NCBI GenBank assembly: GCA_002348825.1
Contig: DEBN01000125.1
Span: 1-30,725 of the forward strand
DNA: 30,725 bases
DNA from: Gammaproteobacteria bacterium UBA2955
GTDB lineage: Bacteria > Pseudomonadota > Gammaproteobacteria > Pseudomonadales > Azotimanducaceae
Reading direction: 5' to 3'
A program made the translations under genes and the position numbers. Below the pieces are notes generated by a model. The model saw only the letters and a program-made list of their open reading frames with translations. It did no database searches and was not told the origin of the DNA. Of the stretch, positions 8,407 through 16,159 are shown one piece after another (the stretch's first letter is position 1; each line of letters opens with the position of its first letter).

Positions 8407-8823
8407 ATGAGCGTTAATACAATTCACGATGTGGAGTTTGGTTTCGAATTGCCGGTCTTTGAGCCCGATACTCGCATTGAGAACACCATGGCTTTCGCCA
8501 AAGCCGTAGGCTGGGGCGGTCCCCGTTTTGAAGACCATGACGGTGCCCGCAAAGAAGGGTTCCCGGGCGCTCTGGTGCCAGGGATTATGGGCATGGGCTT
8601 TTTAACCAGCGCAATTCATAAATGGGCGCCGAAGGGCAATGTCGAGCATATCGATACCGTATTTCGAGCCCCCATGTTGGCCGATACCCCAGCCATAATC
8701 AGCGCGGTCGTTACCGACGTTGACGAGGACGAAGGATTGGTGGAGTTAGACATGACGGTTAAGAACACTAAGGACGAAACCCGTGTGTTCGGTACCGCCA
8801 AAGTGCGACTACCACTGGAATAG
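8407..8823 (+). CDS. Single-hotdog MaoC-like dehydratase subunit
   Basis: The 138-residue protein is a MaoC-type hotdog domain. The central region RFEDHDGARKEGFPGALVPGIMGMG is the family's hydratase-2-like motif: Asp/His at 43-45, then the G-F-P-G-x-x-V/A-x-G helix start. The C-terminal strand pair ends with VFGTAKVRLPL. Expected reaction is reversible hydration of trans-2-enoyl-CoA, or dehydration of a 3-hydroxyacyl thioester, in the cytoplasm. The canonical N-P-x-H-x-D spacing is shortened to F-E-D-H-D, so the exact acid/base pair is not certain. It follows the preceding hotdog gene after two bases and converges with the double-hotdog gene three bases downstream. Confidence 0.83.
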   Translation: MSVNTIHDVEFGFELPVFEPDTRIENTMAFAKAVGWGGPRFEDHDGARKEGFPGALVPGIMGMGFLTSAIHKWAPKGNVEHIDTVFRAPMLADTPAIISAVVTDVDEDEGLVELDMTVKNTKDETRVFGTAKVRLPLE

Positions 8824-8826
8824 CTG

Positions 8827-9642
8827 TTACCCTGGCAGCAGCTCGCGCAGCGCGATCTCGGTGCCGACCTTGGCAGTATCGCCCTGTTTTAGCACTGCCA
8901 TAGCGCTCCAGTACTCGCTCGTATCGCCCTGCACCCCGACCCGCACTGACTCGTCCCAAAATATCGGGCGTCTAAAATATATATCCGCGCTAAACGCCTT
9001 GGGATTGTATTGGCGCCATAGCTCCGCAGTCAGATAGTGCACTCCCATGCCGCCACCAATCAGCGGCGCGCGGAAACCCGCTCGCTCGGCGGCCTCTTGT
9101 TCGTAGTGAATGCTGTTGCCCTCCATGCTATAGGCCTTCACCCGCTCCGGCGTCAGGGTATATTCGTTTAAGTGTTGCAATCGCGCGGGGTCCGAAACAA
9201 CCGGTTGTGGGCGTGCTCCTGCCCCACCCTTATCCGCCACGCTGAGATCCGGTCTTAGCGAGGTACGGACGGCGCTGATAACACGCTGACCCTGCTGATC
9301 TTCAAACCACACATCGGTGTGCACGCGACGACCACGGGGCACCATAGTGACATCGAGAATTTCCCCACGAACATTGAGCGGCTCGTCTAACAACGCCGGA
9401 CGATGCATCTGCAAGCCCTGCAGCATGTTGATGTTGCCCTCGGCGCTAATGCCGCTACGAATCCCCGCTTGAATAGCAATGCCTATGAAAAAAGCTGGAT
9501 CGACGTGACGCCCGAACAGTGCGGCGTCAACTCCGCAGGCCGCCAGCTTCTCAGCTTGGTGAGCCGGAGTCACCGAGATGGTGTCCGCCAGATATTGGAA
9601 TCCAGCCTGAGGCTCGACCCAATGGTCAGATTGCTCAGACAT
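8827..9642 (-). CDS. Double-hotdog MaoC-type enoyl-CoA hydratase/dehydratase
   Basis: The 271-residue protein has two hotdog halves. Residues about 1-135 form an FAS1-like N-domain; residues about 150-271 carry the hydratase-2 motif YSMEGNSIHYEQEAAERAG, with N176 and H179 in the catalytic loop followed by FRAPLIGGGMGVHYL. This is the fused architecture of eukaryotic-type hydratase 2 and of many actinobacterial and proteobacterial acyl-CoA pathway enzymes. It should hydrate 2-enoyl-CoAs to 3-hydroxyacyl-CoAs. It is the second gene of a leftward pair: the SDR stop lies eight bases upstream of its start. Thus hydratase and probable 3-hydroxyacyl dehydrogenase would be made together. Contrast with the neighbouring split version of the same fold. 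Confidence 0.87.
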   Translation of the reverse strand: MSEQSDHWVEPQAGFQYLADTISVTPAHQAEKLAACGVDAALFGRHVDPAFFIGIAIQAGIRSGISAEGNINMLQGLQMHRPALLDEPLNVRGEILDVTMVPRGRRVHTDVWFEDQQGQRVISAVRTSLRPDLSVADKGGAGARPQPVVSDPARLQHLNEYTLTPERVKAYSMEGNSIHYEQEAAERAGFRAPLIGGGMGVHYLTAELWRQYNPKAFSADIYFRRPIFWDESVRVGVQGDTSEYWSAMAVLKQGDTAKVGTEIALRELLPG

Positions 9643-9650
9643 CTGCGCCC

Positions 9651-10433
9651 CTATCTAAACATGTGCGTACCGCCGCAAACGGTCAGCGCCTGACCGGTAA
9701 CGTAGGCACTGGCATCCGAGGCCACAAATACAGCGATGCCCTTAAAGTCATCGGCCTCGCCAAAACGTCGCAGCGGCGTCTGCTCAGTGACCCGTTGAGC
9801 CGCTTCAGGGTTGTCCCACAAGGCCTTGGCAAAATCGGTGCGAATCAGTCCGGGACACAGCGCATTCACACGAATGCCTTTCGGACCCCACTCCATAGCC
9901 AAATTACGCACCAACGCGATATCCGCCATTTTAGAAATGTTGTACGTACCGAGCGTTTCCGAGGGCCCAAATGCACCCACGCTGGCTGTGATCATAATCG
10001 CGCCGCGCCCCTTTTCGAGCATATCCGGCGCGACCATCTGACACAGCCAATGGTTAGAGCGCAAATTCGAATTCATAGTTTTATCAAACGCTTCATCTGG
10101 AATGTCTGACATCGGCCCATAGAATGGATTAACACCCGCGTTAGCGATAAGCGTATCAATAGCGCCCAATCGCTCACGGGTTTCGTCGACTAGTGCCTGT
10201 AACTGGTCCTTGTAGCCGATGTTGCAGGCGATAGCGATGGCTCGCTCTTCACCACAGGCAGCGTTGATCTCTGCGGCTGTCGCTTCGCACTGGTCCAGCT
10301 TACGGCTCGAGATCACTACCTTACTGCCGTGCTCAGCCAACGCCATGGCCATCGATTTACCCATGCCTTTTGACGCGCCGGTGATCAACGCGACCTGACC
10401 GGTCAGATCAAAAAGTTGTGTACTTACGCTCAT
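9651..10433 (-). CDS. Short-chain dehydrogenase/reductase
   Basis: The 260-residue classical SDR has the cofactor motif T18-G-A-S-K-G23-M-G25, the ANAGV strand at about 97-101, and catalytic S151 (ITASVGAF), Y164 and K168 (GTYNISK). The C-terminus CGGTHMFR follows the typical ALTVxGG end. Arg44 after the second beta strand (ISSRK) suggests NADP(H) preference, though this is weak. Start is supported by ACGGGGGA about seven bases before the ATG. It probably oxidises or reduces a hydroxyl or keto group in the cytoplasm; coupling with the MaoC-type hydratase eight bases downstream suggests 3-hydroxyacyl-CoA dehydrogenation, but many SDRs of this length act on steroids, sugars or alcohols. Confidence 0.9.
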   Translation of the reverse strand: MSVSTQLFDLTGQVALITGASKGMGKSMAMALAEHGSKVVISSRKLDQCEATAAEINAACGEERAIAIACNIGYKDQLQALVDETRERLGAIDTLIANAGVNPFYGPMSDIPDEAFDKTMNSNLRSNHWLCQMVAPDMLEKGRGAIMITASVGAFGPSETLGTYNISKMADIALVRNLAMEWGPKGIRVNALCPGLIRTDFAKALWDNPEAAQRVTEQTPLRRFGEADDFKGIAVFVASDASAYVTGQALTVCGGTHMFR

Positions 10434-10515
10434 TAAAATTCCCCCGTTGCTAAAACTCTAAAGCATACCCTTAGTATACAACTGGGTCTCCTATCAGCGC
10501 ACGGCCGGGAGGTTG

Positions 10516-11595
10516 CTACGACATCAAACTCCAGCCCCCATCAGGCCGGTCTTGGCTTGTTTGAAGATGTTGCACTAACGCTCTGGGACGATAACTCGCA
10601 TCACTGTCCCAGCGCACCTTCACAGATTTATGGATCTTTATCGGCACAGTGACTTGCTTGGATTTCACATTAATCTCTGGCTCTATAGGCCGCGAGTAAC
10701 GTTCCCGCAAGCGGTAGAAAGTTCTTCGAGATTCGTGCAAGGGCGCCAGTGGGTCGGCCTTGGAGCCGGCTGCAACGTGATTTTCCAGGTCCAATCCAGA
10801 GTCGGACGCCTGTTTAACCATCCACTTCAGTGAAATTGCAGAGAGCAGGCCGCCAGATTCAACACAGGGTGCATGGCTACCACCGACGTCGCTGTGGCAG
10901 CCCGCAAACCAAACCTGCTGCAAATCTACACCTTTTCGCGGCAACCACACCGTGGGCTGGAAATCTACCCGACGCTCGTTAAGGGCCAGCGCATGCCGGG
11001 CAACTTCAATATTCGAACCAAGCTTGGTGTCGTAAAATTCGTCTCTATTTTCAAACAAACCGAGAAAAGAGATGGGTATACCCATTGCACCAACCGTATC
11101 CCAGACACCAACAAACTTTATCTTTCTCGAGTCGCTGAGCGCGTGTTTTTTACGAAATGCGATCGACGCTTTGCCAGACGGCGCGTAATCCGGCCACGCC
11201 CGCTTGTAGTGATCGAACGCACTTTGAATGAGCCGTGCGTCCGCGCGCTTTAGAATCCCGCAATTGTTTATCAAACCGCACAACGACCGCACCGTGTAAG
11301 CTCCACGACTGAAACCAAAAAGAAATAACTCATCGCCGGAGGCGTAGTTCTGTACAACGTAGCGGTAGGCATCCATGATGTTTTTTTGTACCCCGGCCCC
11401 GGTAATACCCGCATACAACGCATCGTGATACGACCCCACACCCCAATCATAAAAAACCTGCTGCAGAACACCGTCCGCGGCGATCGGCTTTATGGCTCTA
11501 GCCACCCTAAGAACATTCGTCGGGTGATCTTTCTGTAGATCTTTTTCCGGCCCGCACCAGGTACCGTCGGCACAAATCACGATTCGTTTCGGCAT
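10516..11595 (-). CDS. DUF2235 alpha/beta hydrolase (Tle-like phospholipase fold)
   Basis: The 359-residue protein starts with KRIVICADGTW, contains G94-F-S96-R-G98-A as the nucleophile elbow, and later GCHSDVGGSHAP, the histidine/aspartate block characteristic of DUF2235 and of Tle1-type type VI lipase effectors. The family also includes fungal and bacterial stand-alone members of unknown substrate. No signal peptide, transmembrane segment, PAAR/VgrG domain or immunity-like neighbour is visible, so a secreted toxin role is unsupported. A GAGGTG Shine-Dalgarno precedes the ATG. It is preceded by a 357-base gene-free region and followed, in the same direction, by the SDR gene 82 bases away. 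Ester or phospholipid hydrolysis is a family-level expectation. Confidence 0.85.
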   Translation of the reverse strand: MPKRIVICADGTWCGPEKDLQKDHPTNVLRVARAIKPIAADGVLQQVFYDWGVGSYHDALYAGITGAGVQKNIMDAYRYVVQNYASGDELFLFGFSRGAYTVRSLCGLINNCGILKRADARLIQSAFDHYKRAWPDYAPSGKASIAFRKKHALSDSRKIKFVGVWDTVGAMGIPISFLGLFENRDEFYDTKLGSNIEVARHALALNERRVDFQPTVWLPRKGVDLQQVWFAGCHSDVGGSHAPCVESGGLLSAISLKWMVKQASDSGLDLENHVAAGSKADPLAPLHESRRTFYRLRERYSRPIEPEINVKSKQVTVPIKIHKSVKVRWDSDASYRPRALVQHLQTSQDRPDGGWSLMS

Positions 11596-11610
11596 TTTTC
11601 ACCTCTTCAC

Positions 11611-11639
11611 TTAATATAATAGTCAAGTAAAAACCTCAA
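11611..11639 (-). promoter_or_regulatory. Putative sigma70 promoter of the DUF2235 gene
   Basis: Read on the minus strand, TTGAGG (11639-11634) and TATTAA (11616-11611) are separated by exactly 17 bases, 15 bases ahead of the ATG region. The AT-rich stretch is distinct from the GC-rich surroundings. Transcription would begin around 11604 or shortly before, leaving a very short leader, so an alternative -10 one or two bases upstream is possible. Confidence 0.4.
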
Positions 11640-11857
11640 CTTATCGGACTTCTAGGCACGAGCCGAGGCAAATGCAAGCCATTACCGACAAGCGGTTACC
11701 TGGACCTTACGAATGCGCTTAAAACGACACCAAACATTACCGAACAGCGCCTGCTCGAATCCAACCTCGCTCACCCCAAACCTCTGACTCAGAGCAATCG
11801 TCGGAGAACGCGCGAGTCGTGTTGCATCAATGCGCCCGGGCCTTGTAACCCAATAGT

Positions 11858-11871
11858 TGGCGGCGCCGTCA
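11858..11871. repeat. Short imperfect palindrome upstream of the dehydrogenase operon
   Basis: TGGCGGCGCCGTCA is symmetric except for one pair of positions and lies about 80 bases upstream of the GTG start of the first acyl-CoA dehydrogenase. Acyl-CoA operons are often controlled by TetR-type regulators binding such sites, but short GC palindromes also arise by chance. Confidence 0.2.
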
Positions 11872-11952
11872 GCCTAAACCTCAGCTGCTGACTTTTCGCC
11901 GTGGTACATTAGTAGCTGGGAACAGGATCAGCCCAAAGCACGGGGGACTTAC

Positions 11953-13089
11953 GTGTCGACACAGTTCATTTTTAGTCAAGACCAGGAGCAATTTCGCGAC
12001 AACTTGGCGCGCTTTCTAAGCGACAAATCACCGGCCACTCAGGTTAGAACGCAGATGGCAGAGGCTCGTGGTTACGATCCCGATGTGTGGTTGCTCATGA
12101 ATCAACAGTTGGGCTTGAGCGGCATTGCAATTCCCGAAGAATACGGCGGTGCCGGCTTTGGGGCACAGGAACTGGCCATTGCTTGCGAGGAAATGGGGCG
12201 CAGTCTTTACTGTGGACCTTACTTCGCTTCAGCTGTTTGCGCCGCCTATGCAATCGGCGTCAGCGCCAATGACGCCGATAAACAACGCTGGCTGCCAAGG
12301 ATCGCTAGCGGCGACTTGATCGCCTGCTTAGCGATCACCGAACACGCCGCTTTGTGGAGCGACGACGACATCCAGACGGCCGCCAATAGAGCCGCCGATG
12401 GCGAATATCGGCTTGCCGGCACGAAACGCTACGTCATCGATGCTCAAGTTGCCGATTTAATTTTAGTCGCTGCCCGCGAAAGCGACGGCGGCGTCGGGCT
12501 ATTTGCCGTGGACCCGACCACCACCGGCGTGTCCACAAGCCCGCTGCAAAGTATGGACGCCACTCGCAAGCTTAACGCCATAACCCTGGCCGATGCCCCA
12601 GCGGAGCGAATCGGCCAAGTGGATTTACAGCAACTGATGGACTACGCGTTAGTCGCTCTTAGTAACGAGATGATAGGCGGCGCTCAGGCGTTATTGGAGT
12701 CTGCACTGAACTATACGCAGCTGCGCTTTCAGTTTGGTCGCAGCATTGCATCATTCCAAGCCATCAAACATCGCCTTGCAGATTTATTACTGCAAGTTGA
12801 ATTGGCCAAATCGGCCGCCTATCAGGCCGCCTATTGTGTCGCGGTCGGAACAGAAGTACGCGAACACGCCAGTCTTGCGAAAGCCGCTGTCAGCGAGGCC
12901 TATGTGGATGTCGCTGCAGAGTGCATCCAACTACACGGCGGCATCGGCTTTACTTGGGAAAACGATACTCACTTGTGGTTTAAACGCGCAAAAAGCTCAG
13001 AGGTTTTAATGGGCACGCCAGCCCTGCACCGCGAGCGGATGCTGCACACCATCACCACCGGCGAAAGTGCTAAAAAAAGGATTGGTTAA
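11953..13089 (+). CDS. Acyl-CoA dehydrogenase, small subunit-like (378 aa)
   Basis: Starts with GTG, supported by GGGGG at 11942-11946. The product has the acyl-CoA dehydrogenase order: N-terminal helical domain (FSQDQEQFRDNLARFL), GLSGIAIPEEYGGAGFG, a middle beta-barrel domain, and the C-terminal helices with YTQLRFQFGRSIASFQAIKH, the FAD-binding Arg/Gln region, and QLHGGIGFTWENDTHLWFKRA. The position that holds the catalytic Glu in medium-chain dehydrogenase is Met here (EVLMGTP); a Glu in LSNEMIGG occupies the isovaleryl-type alternative position. Middle-domain substrate motifs are reduced compared with the partner. It is two bases upstream of a second, dissimilar dehydrogenase. This size pairing matches the alpha2beta2 enzymes of mycobacterial steroid side-chain oxidation. 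Confidence 0.92.
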   Translation: MSTQFIFSQDQEQFRDNLARFLSDKSPATQVRTQMAEARGYDPDVWLLMNQQLGLSGIAIPEEYGGAGFGAQELAIACEEMGRSLYCGPYFASAVCAAYAIGVSANDADKQRWLPRIASGDLIACLAITEHAALWSDDDIQTAANRAADGEYRLAGTKRYVIDAQVADLILVAARESDGGVGLFAVDPTTTGVSTSPLQSMDATRKLNAITLADAPAERIGQVDLQQLMDYALVALSNEMIGGAQALLESALNYTQLRFQFGRSIASFQAIKHRLADLLLQVELAKSAAYQAAYCVAVGTEVREHASLAKAAVSEAYVDVAAECIQLHGGIGFTWENDTHLWFKRAKSSEVLMGTPALHRERMLHTITTGESAKKRIG

Positions 13090-13091
13090 CT

Positions 13092-14342
13092 ATGGACATC
13101 GAAGATATTCGTCAAGACGTTCGCTCTTGGTTGGCGTCGAACTGGGACCCAAACTTAGACCTGATTCAATGGCGCGAGCTCTTGGCCGATTCAGGCTGGG
13201 GAGCACCAGACTGGCCAAGCGATTACTTTGGCCGTGACCTAGAGCCGCAACTATGTGCGGTGGTAGATGATGAACTGGCCCGGATCGGCGCGATTGGTGC
13301 GGCCCACAGCGGCGTTCGCATGTTAGCGGCGGTAACGCTACTGGCGCACGCAAATCACGAGCAGAAACAACGCTACCTCAGACCCATCCTTACCGGCGAG
13401 GACCATTGGTGCCAACTGTTCAGCGAACCCGGCAGCGGATCCGACTTGGCAGGGGCAACAACGCGTGCCGATCTGCAAGGCGACGAGTGGATCATCAACG
13501 GGCAAAAAGTTTGGAACACCAGCGCCCACCACGCAGATTTCGGCCTCTTGTTGGCGCGCAGCGACTGGGACGAGCCGAAACACAAAGGGCTCAGTTATTT
13601 CATCCTTGACATGCATCAACCCGGGGTCGAGGTTCGTCAGCTTAAGCAAATGAATGGTCACGCGTCGTTTAATGAGGTGTTTTTTACCGACGCGCGAGTA
13701 CCGCGAGCCAACATACTTGGTCAGCCGGGCGACGGTTGGAAAGTCGCTATGACAACTCTGGCTTATGAACGCCGCTCGTTTGACCGGCCACGCAACCCGG
13801 CAGCGAAAGCCCCCTCGCCCGCACCGATCTACCAGCAATACCAGCAAGAGCTGGAAATAGCGAATGAACCGTATAAGTGGTACCCCCAGCGCGCGGGGCG
13901 CGTTGATCTGGTATTGCAGCGCGCCAAAGAGACCGACGCAATTAACGATCCTGTTATACGACAGGACATTGCCCGGCTGCACATTCTTGCCCAATCCGCT
14001 CACTGGACCGCACAACGCGCCCGCGCAGCGCAAAAAGCTGGGAAACCGCAGGGGCCGGAGGGGTCGCTGGGTAAACTGGCCGCCAGTAATATCGGTCGCT
14101 TGGCTGCCCAAGTGCATACACATATTAGCGCAAACGACGCTTTGCTAACCGGCTCAGACAGCCCAATGGAAGGCACGATTGCAGAGGTACTCGTGTCCAC
14201 ACCCGCGGGTTCTATCGCGGGCGGCACGGATGAAATACAGCGCAACATCATCGCCGAGCGTGTGCTCGGCCTGCCAAAAGAACCGCGCTTTGACGACGGC
14301 CCGTTTCGCGAGGTGCGACGCAATACATCAAAGGAGCAATAA
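13092..14342 (+). CDS. Acyl-CoA dehydrogenase, large subunit-like (416 aa)
   Basis: The 416-residue protein has a full FAD/substrate middle domain: QLFSEPGSGSDLAGATTRA (108-126), WIINGQKVWNTSAHHADFGLLLAR, then NEVFFTDARVPRANILGQPGDGW. The C-terminal IAGGTDEIQRNIIAERVLGLP has Gly377 where medium-chain dehydrogenases have the catalytic Glu. Glu226 in LAYERRSF is at the isovaleryl/long-chain type position and is the likely base. It starts two bases after the previous dehydrogenase and ends five bases before the CoA-transferase start, so all three form one operon. The expected reaction is alpha,beta-dehydrogenation of an acyl-CoA, passing electrons to ETF. A heteromer with the 378-residue partner is inferred from adjacency and complementary features. 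Confidence 0.92.
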   Translation: MDIEDIRQDVRSWLASNWDPNLDLIQWRELLADSGWGAPDWPSDYFGRDLEPQLCAVVDDELARIGAIGAAHSGVRMLAAVTLLAHANHEQKQRYLRPILTGEDHWCQLFSEPGSGSDLAGATTRADLQGDEWIINGQKVWNTSAHHADFGLLLARSDWDEPKHKGLSYFILDMHQPGVEVRQLKQMNGHASFNEVFFTDARVPRANILGQPGDGWKVAMTTLAYERRSFDRPRNPAAKAPSPAPIYQQYQQELEIANEPYKWYPQRAGRVDLVLQRAKETDAINDPVIRQDIARLHILAQSAHWTAQRARAAQKAGKPQGPEGSLGKLAASNIGRLAAQVHTHISANDALLTGSDSPMEGTIAEVLVSTPAGSIAGGTDEIQRNIIAERVLGLPKEPRFDDGPFREVRRNTSKEQ

Positions 14343-14347
14343 TAACT

Positions 14348-15538
14348 GTGAGCGAGCAAGCCCTCAGCGGCATTCGAGTACTCGAGGTGGGTCAATTATT
14401 GGCCGGGCCTTTTGCCGGCACAATCTTGGGGTACTTTGGTGCCGAGGTCTTAAAGATCGAACCTCCGGGCAACGGCGATCCAATCCGTAACTGGCGTCTG
14501 CTCGACAAGGACGGCACCGGGTATTGGTGGCGCAGTCTTGGCCGCAATAAGAAATCGGTAACCGCAAATCTCCGCACCGAAGCGGGTCGCGAAATACTCA
14601 AACGCCTAATGCTCACGGCCGATGTGGTTATAGAGAATTTTAAACCCGGCACCATGGAAAAATGGGGGCTAGGGCCAGAAGACATCGAACCGCATAACCC
14701 GCAATTGATTTACACGCGCATTTCCGGTTATGGACAGAGCGGCCCTTACAGTCGCAAGCCCGGCTATGCCTCAGTTACCGAGGCCTTTAGCGGGTTTCGC
14801 TACCTGAATGGTTACCCAGACGAAGTGCCAGTCCGCCCTAACCTGAGTCTGGGCGACAGCGTTGCCGGGATCCATGCCGTGTTGGGTATCTTATTAGCGC
14901 TGCTGGCGCGCAACAACAATTCCCGGGGCCAGGTCATCGATGTCGCCCTATATGAAGCCATGTTCAACCTAATGGAAGGCGTAGTGCCGGAATACGATGG
15001 TGCCGGAGCGATCCGTGAACCCGCGGGGTCGACACTGACAGGCATCGTGCCGACCAACACCTACCTTTGTCGCGACGGCAAGCACGTCGTCATCGGCGGT
15101 AACGGTGATTCAATCTATGTGCGCCTTATGACGGCGATTGGCCGCCCGGATCTGGCCAATGATCCGGCTCTCGGATCAAACGCGGGGCGTGTAGCGCAGC
15201 AACAGCTAATCGATGCTGCAATAGGCGGTTGGACCAGCGCTCACAACAGTGCTGAGGTCATCACCACATTGGAGGCCGCTGAGGTTCCAGTCGGGCCGAT
15301 TTACTCGATAGAAGATGCCTTCAATGACCCTCACTATGAGGCTCGAGGCATGTTTGAAGACGTCGAAACACCCACCGGCACGCTTAAGATACCGGCCATT
15401 TTACCGAAGCTGTCCTTAACCCCGGGTCAGACCACTTGGGCTGGCGGCACGGTTGGCAGCCATACCGACGAAGTTTTAGGATCGGTAGGCTTTGATGAGG
15501 ACGCTTTAGCGACCCTGCGTGACCGAGGAGATATTTAG
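14348..15538 (+). CDS. CaiB/BaiF family III CoA-transferase
   Basis: The 396-residue protein starts at GTG 14348, with AAGGAG (14331-14336) inside the end of the previous gene. It shows the family layout: IRVLEVGQLLAGPFAGTILG, NKKSVTANLRTEAGRE, VVIENFKPGTMEKWGLG (93-109), ISGYGQSGPYSRKPGY, and SLGDSVAG with Asp170, equivalent to Asp169 of formyl-CoA transferase, which forms the covalent aspartyl-CoA anhydride/thioester. The small C-terminal segment GRVAQQQLIDAAIGGW and AAEVPVGPIYSIEDAFNDPH is also characteristic. It should move CoA between carboxylic acids, activating the substrate for the two dehydrogenases encoded just upstream, or recycling CoA from the product. Substrate pair unknown. Confidence 0.92.
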   Translation: MSEQALSGIRVLEVGQLLAGPFAGTILGYFGAEVLKIEPPGNGDPIRNWRLLDKDGTGYWWRSLGRNKKSVTANLRTEAGREILKRLMLTADVVIENFKPGTMEKWGLGPEDIEPHNPQLIYTRISGYGQSGPYSRKPGYASVTEAFSGFRYLNGYPDEVPVRPNLSLGDSVAGIHAVLGILLALLARNNNSRGQVIDVALYEAMFNLMEGVVPEYDGAGAIREPAGSTLTGIVPTNTYLCRDGKHVVIGGNGDSIYVRLMTAIGRPDLANDPALGSNAGRVAQQQLIDAAIGGWTSAHNSAEVITTLEAAEVPVGPIYSIEDAFNDPHYEARGMFEDVETPTGTLKIPAILPKLSLTPGQTTWAGGTVGSHTDEVLGSVGFDEDALATLRDRGDI

Positions 15539-15551
15539 TAGCAACAGAATA

Positions 15552-15579
15552 GCCTGTCGCCGCTTGAGGCCCGGCAGGC
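15552..15579. terminator. Hairpin between convergent genes (possible weak terminator)
   Basis: GCCTGTCG (15552-15559) and CGGCAGGC (15572-15579) can form an eight-pair stem with one G-U pair and a 12-base loop. It lies in the 60-base gap between convergent CoA-transferase and rhodanese genes. There is no T-run on either side, so intrinsic termination would be poor. Confidence 0.25.
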
Positions 15580-15598
15580 ACTTCCAGCAGCGCTTAGT

Positions 15599-16036
15599 TC
15601 AGCATCGGCTATTAACATCGCGGATATCGTCATCGCGGTATCTGTCCACAGCTACGCTCGCCCGCGGCCCGCTTCGCTCCCTGCGACCCTCCGTTGGATA
15701 GCCATCGCGCTTCCAGCCTTCTAGACCACCCATCAGCACCACCACTTCAACATCACCCGTGGCGAGAGCAAAAGCGCCCTTGGTAGACACATTACTGCCC
15801 ACGCCATCGCAGTAACAAACATAAAGCATGTTACTGTCCAGCTGCCGAATGACCTCACCGGAAAGGCTCCGGTGCGGCAAATTAATCGCCCCGTGGATAT
15901 GCTCAATGTCATAAGCTAACGCAGATCGAGTATCCACTACGACAATCCTGCCGTCATCAACCGCCAGCGCGTTAAACAGCTCCGCAGAATCAATTTCGAA
16001 GTCCAGTTTCGCCTGATAATAATCAATCTGATTCAT
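15599..16036 (-). CDS. Rhodanese-like domain protein
   Basis: I start at the ATG at 16036 (145 residues) because GGAG lies five bases upstream; an in-frame upstream ATG at 16072 lacks a site. The single rhodanese domain shows VVVDTRSALAYDIEHIHGAINLPH, then LYVCYCDGVGSN with Cys76 in the active-site loop position (Cys74 also present), and VLMGGLEGWKRDGYP, the usual domain end. Sulfurtransferase or sulfur-carrier activity in the cytoplasm is the general role. The last 30 or so residues (from about 116) are unusually rich in Arg and Asp and extend beyond the normal domain end. It is divergent from the crotonase gene. Confidence 0.85.
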   Translation of the reverse strand: MNQIDYYQAKLDFEIDSAELFNALAVDDGRIVVVDTRSALAYDIEHIHGAINLPHRSLSGEVIRQLDSNMLYVCYCDGVGSNVSTKGAFALATGDVEVVVLMGGLEGWKRDGYPTEGRRERSGPRASVAVDRYRDDDIRDVNSRC

Positions 16037-16159
16037 GTCAACTCCATAAAAAGGACGTTTTAGTTCCAACATTTACTGCACCAGACCTTGCGGGAAAGGC
16101 CTTACACTATGGTCTAATGCAGAATCTCGTTACAGTTCTGATGCACAAGGGAGTAAATC

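Larger units (their letters stand above)
11596..11952. other. Gene-free divergent region between DUF2235 and acyl-CoA dehydrogenase genes
   Basis: The only stretch above 300 bases without a gene. I see no tRNA, small ORF with a good ribosome site, or obvious repeat family. It contains a leftward promoter candidate at 11611-11639, an imperfect 14-base palindrome at 11858-11871 (TGGCGGCGCCGTCA, perfect core CGGCGCCG), and a GGGGG ribosome site (11942-11946) for the rightward GTG start. The middle (about 11650-11850) shows nothing I can name. Confidence 0.6.

Noticed and set aside
9519..10109. A 196-codon rightward frame opposite the MaoC and SDR genes
   Set aside because: Crosses two conserved genes in antisense; high Arg/His/Ser composition typical of shadow frames.
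10516..11595. Type VI secretion lipase effector
   Set aside because: No VgrG, PAAR, Hcp, chaperone or immunity-like gene is adjacent and no delivery domain is present.
13338..14123. A 261-codon leftward frame opposite the large acyl-CoA dehydrogenase
   Set aside because: Antisense shadow of a clearly conserved gene; the translation matches no family I recognise.
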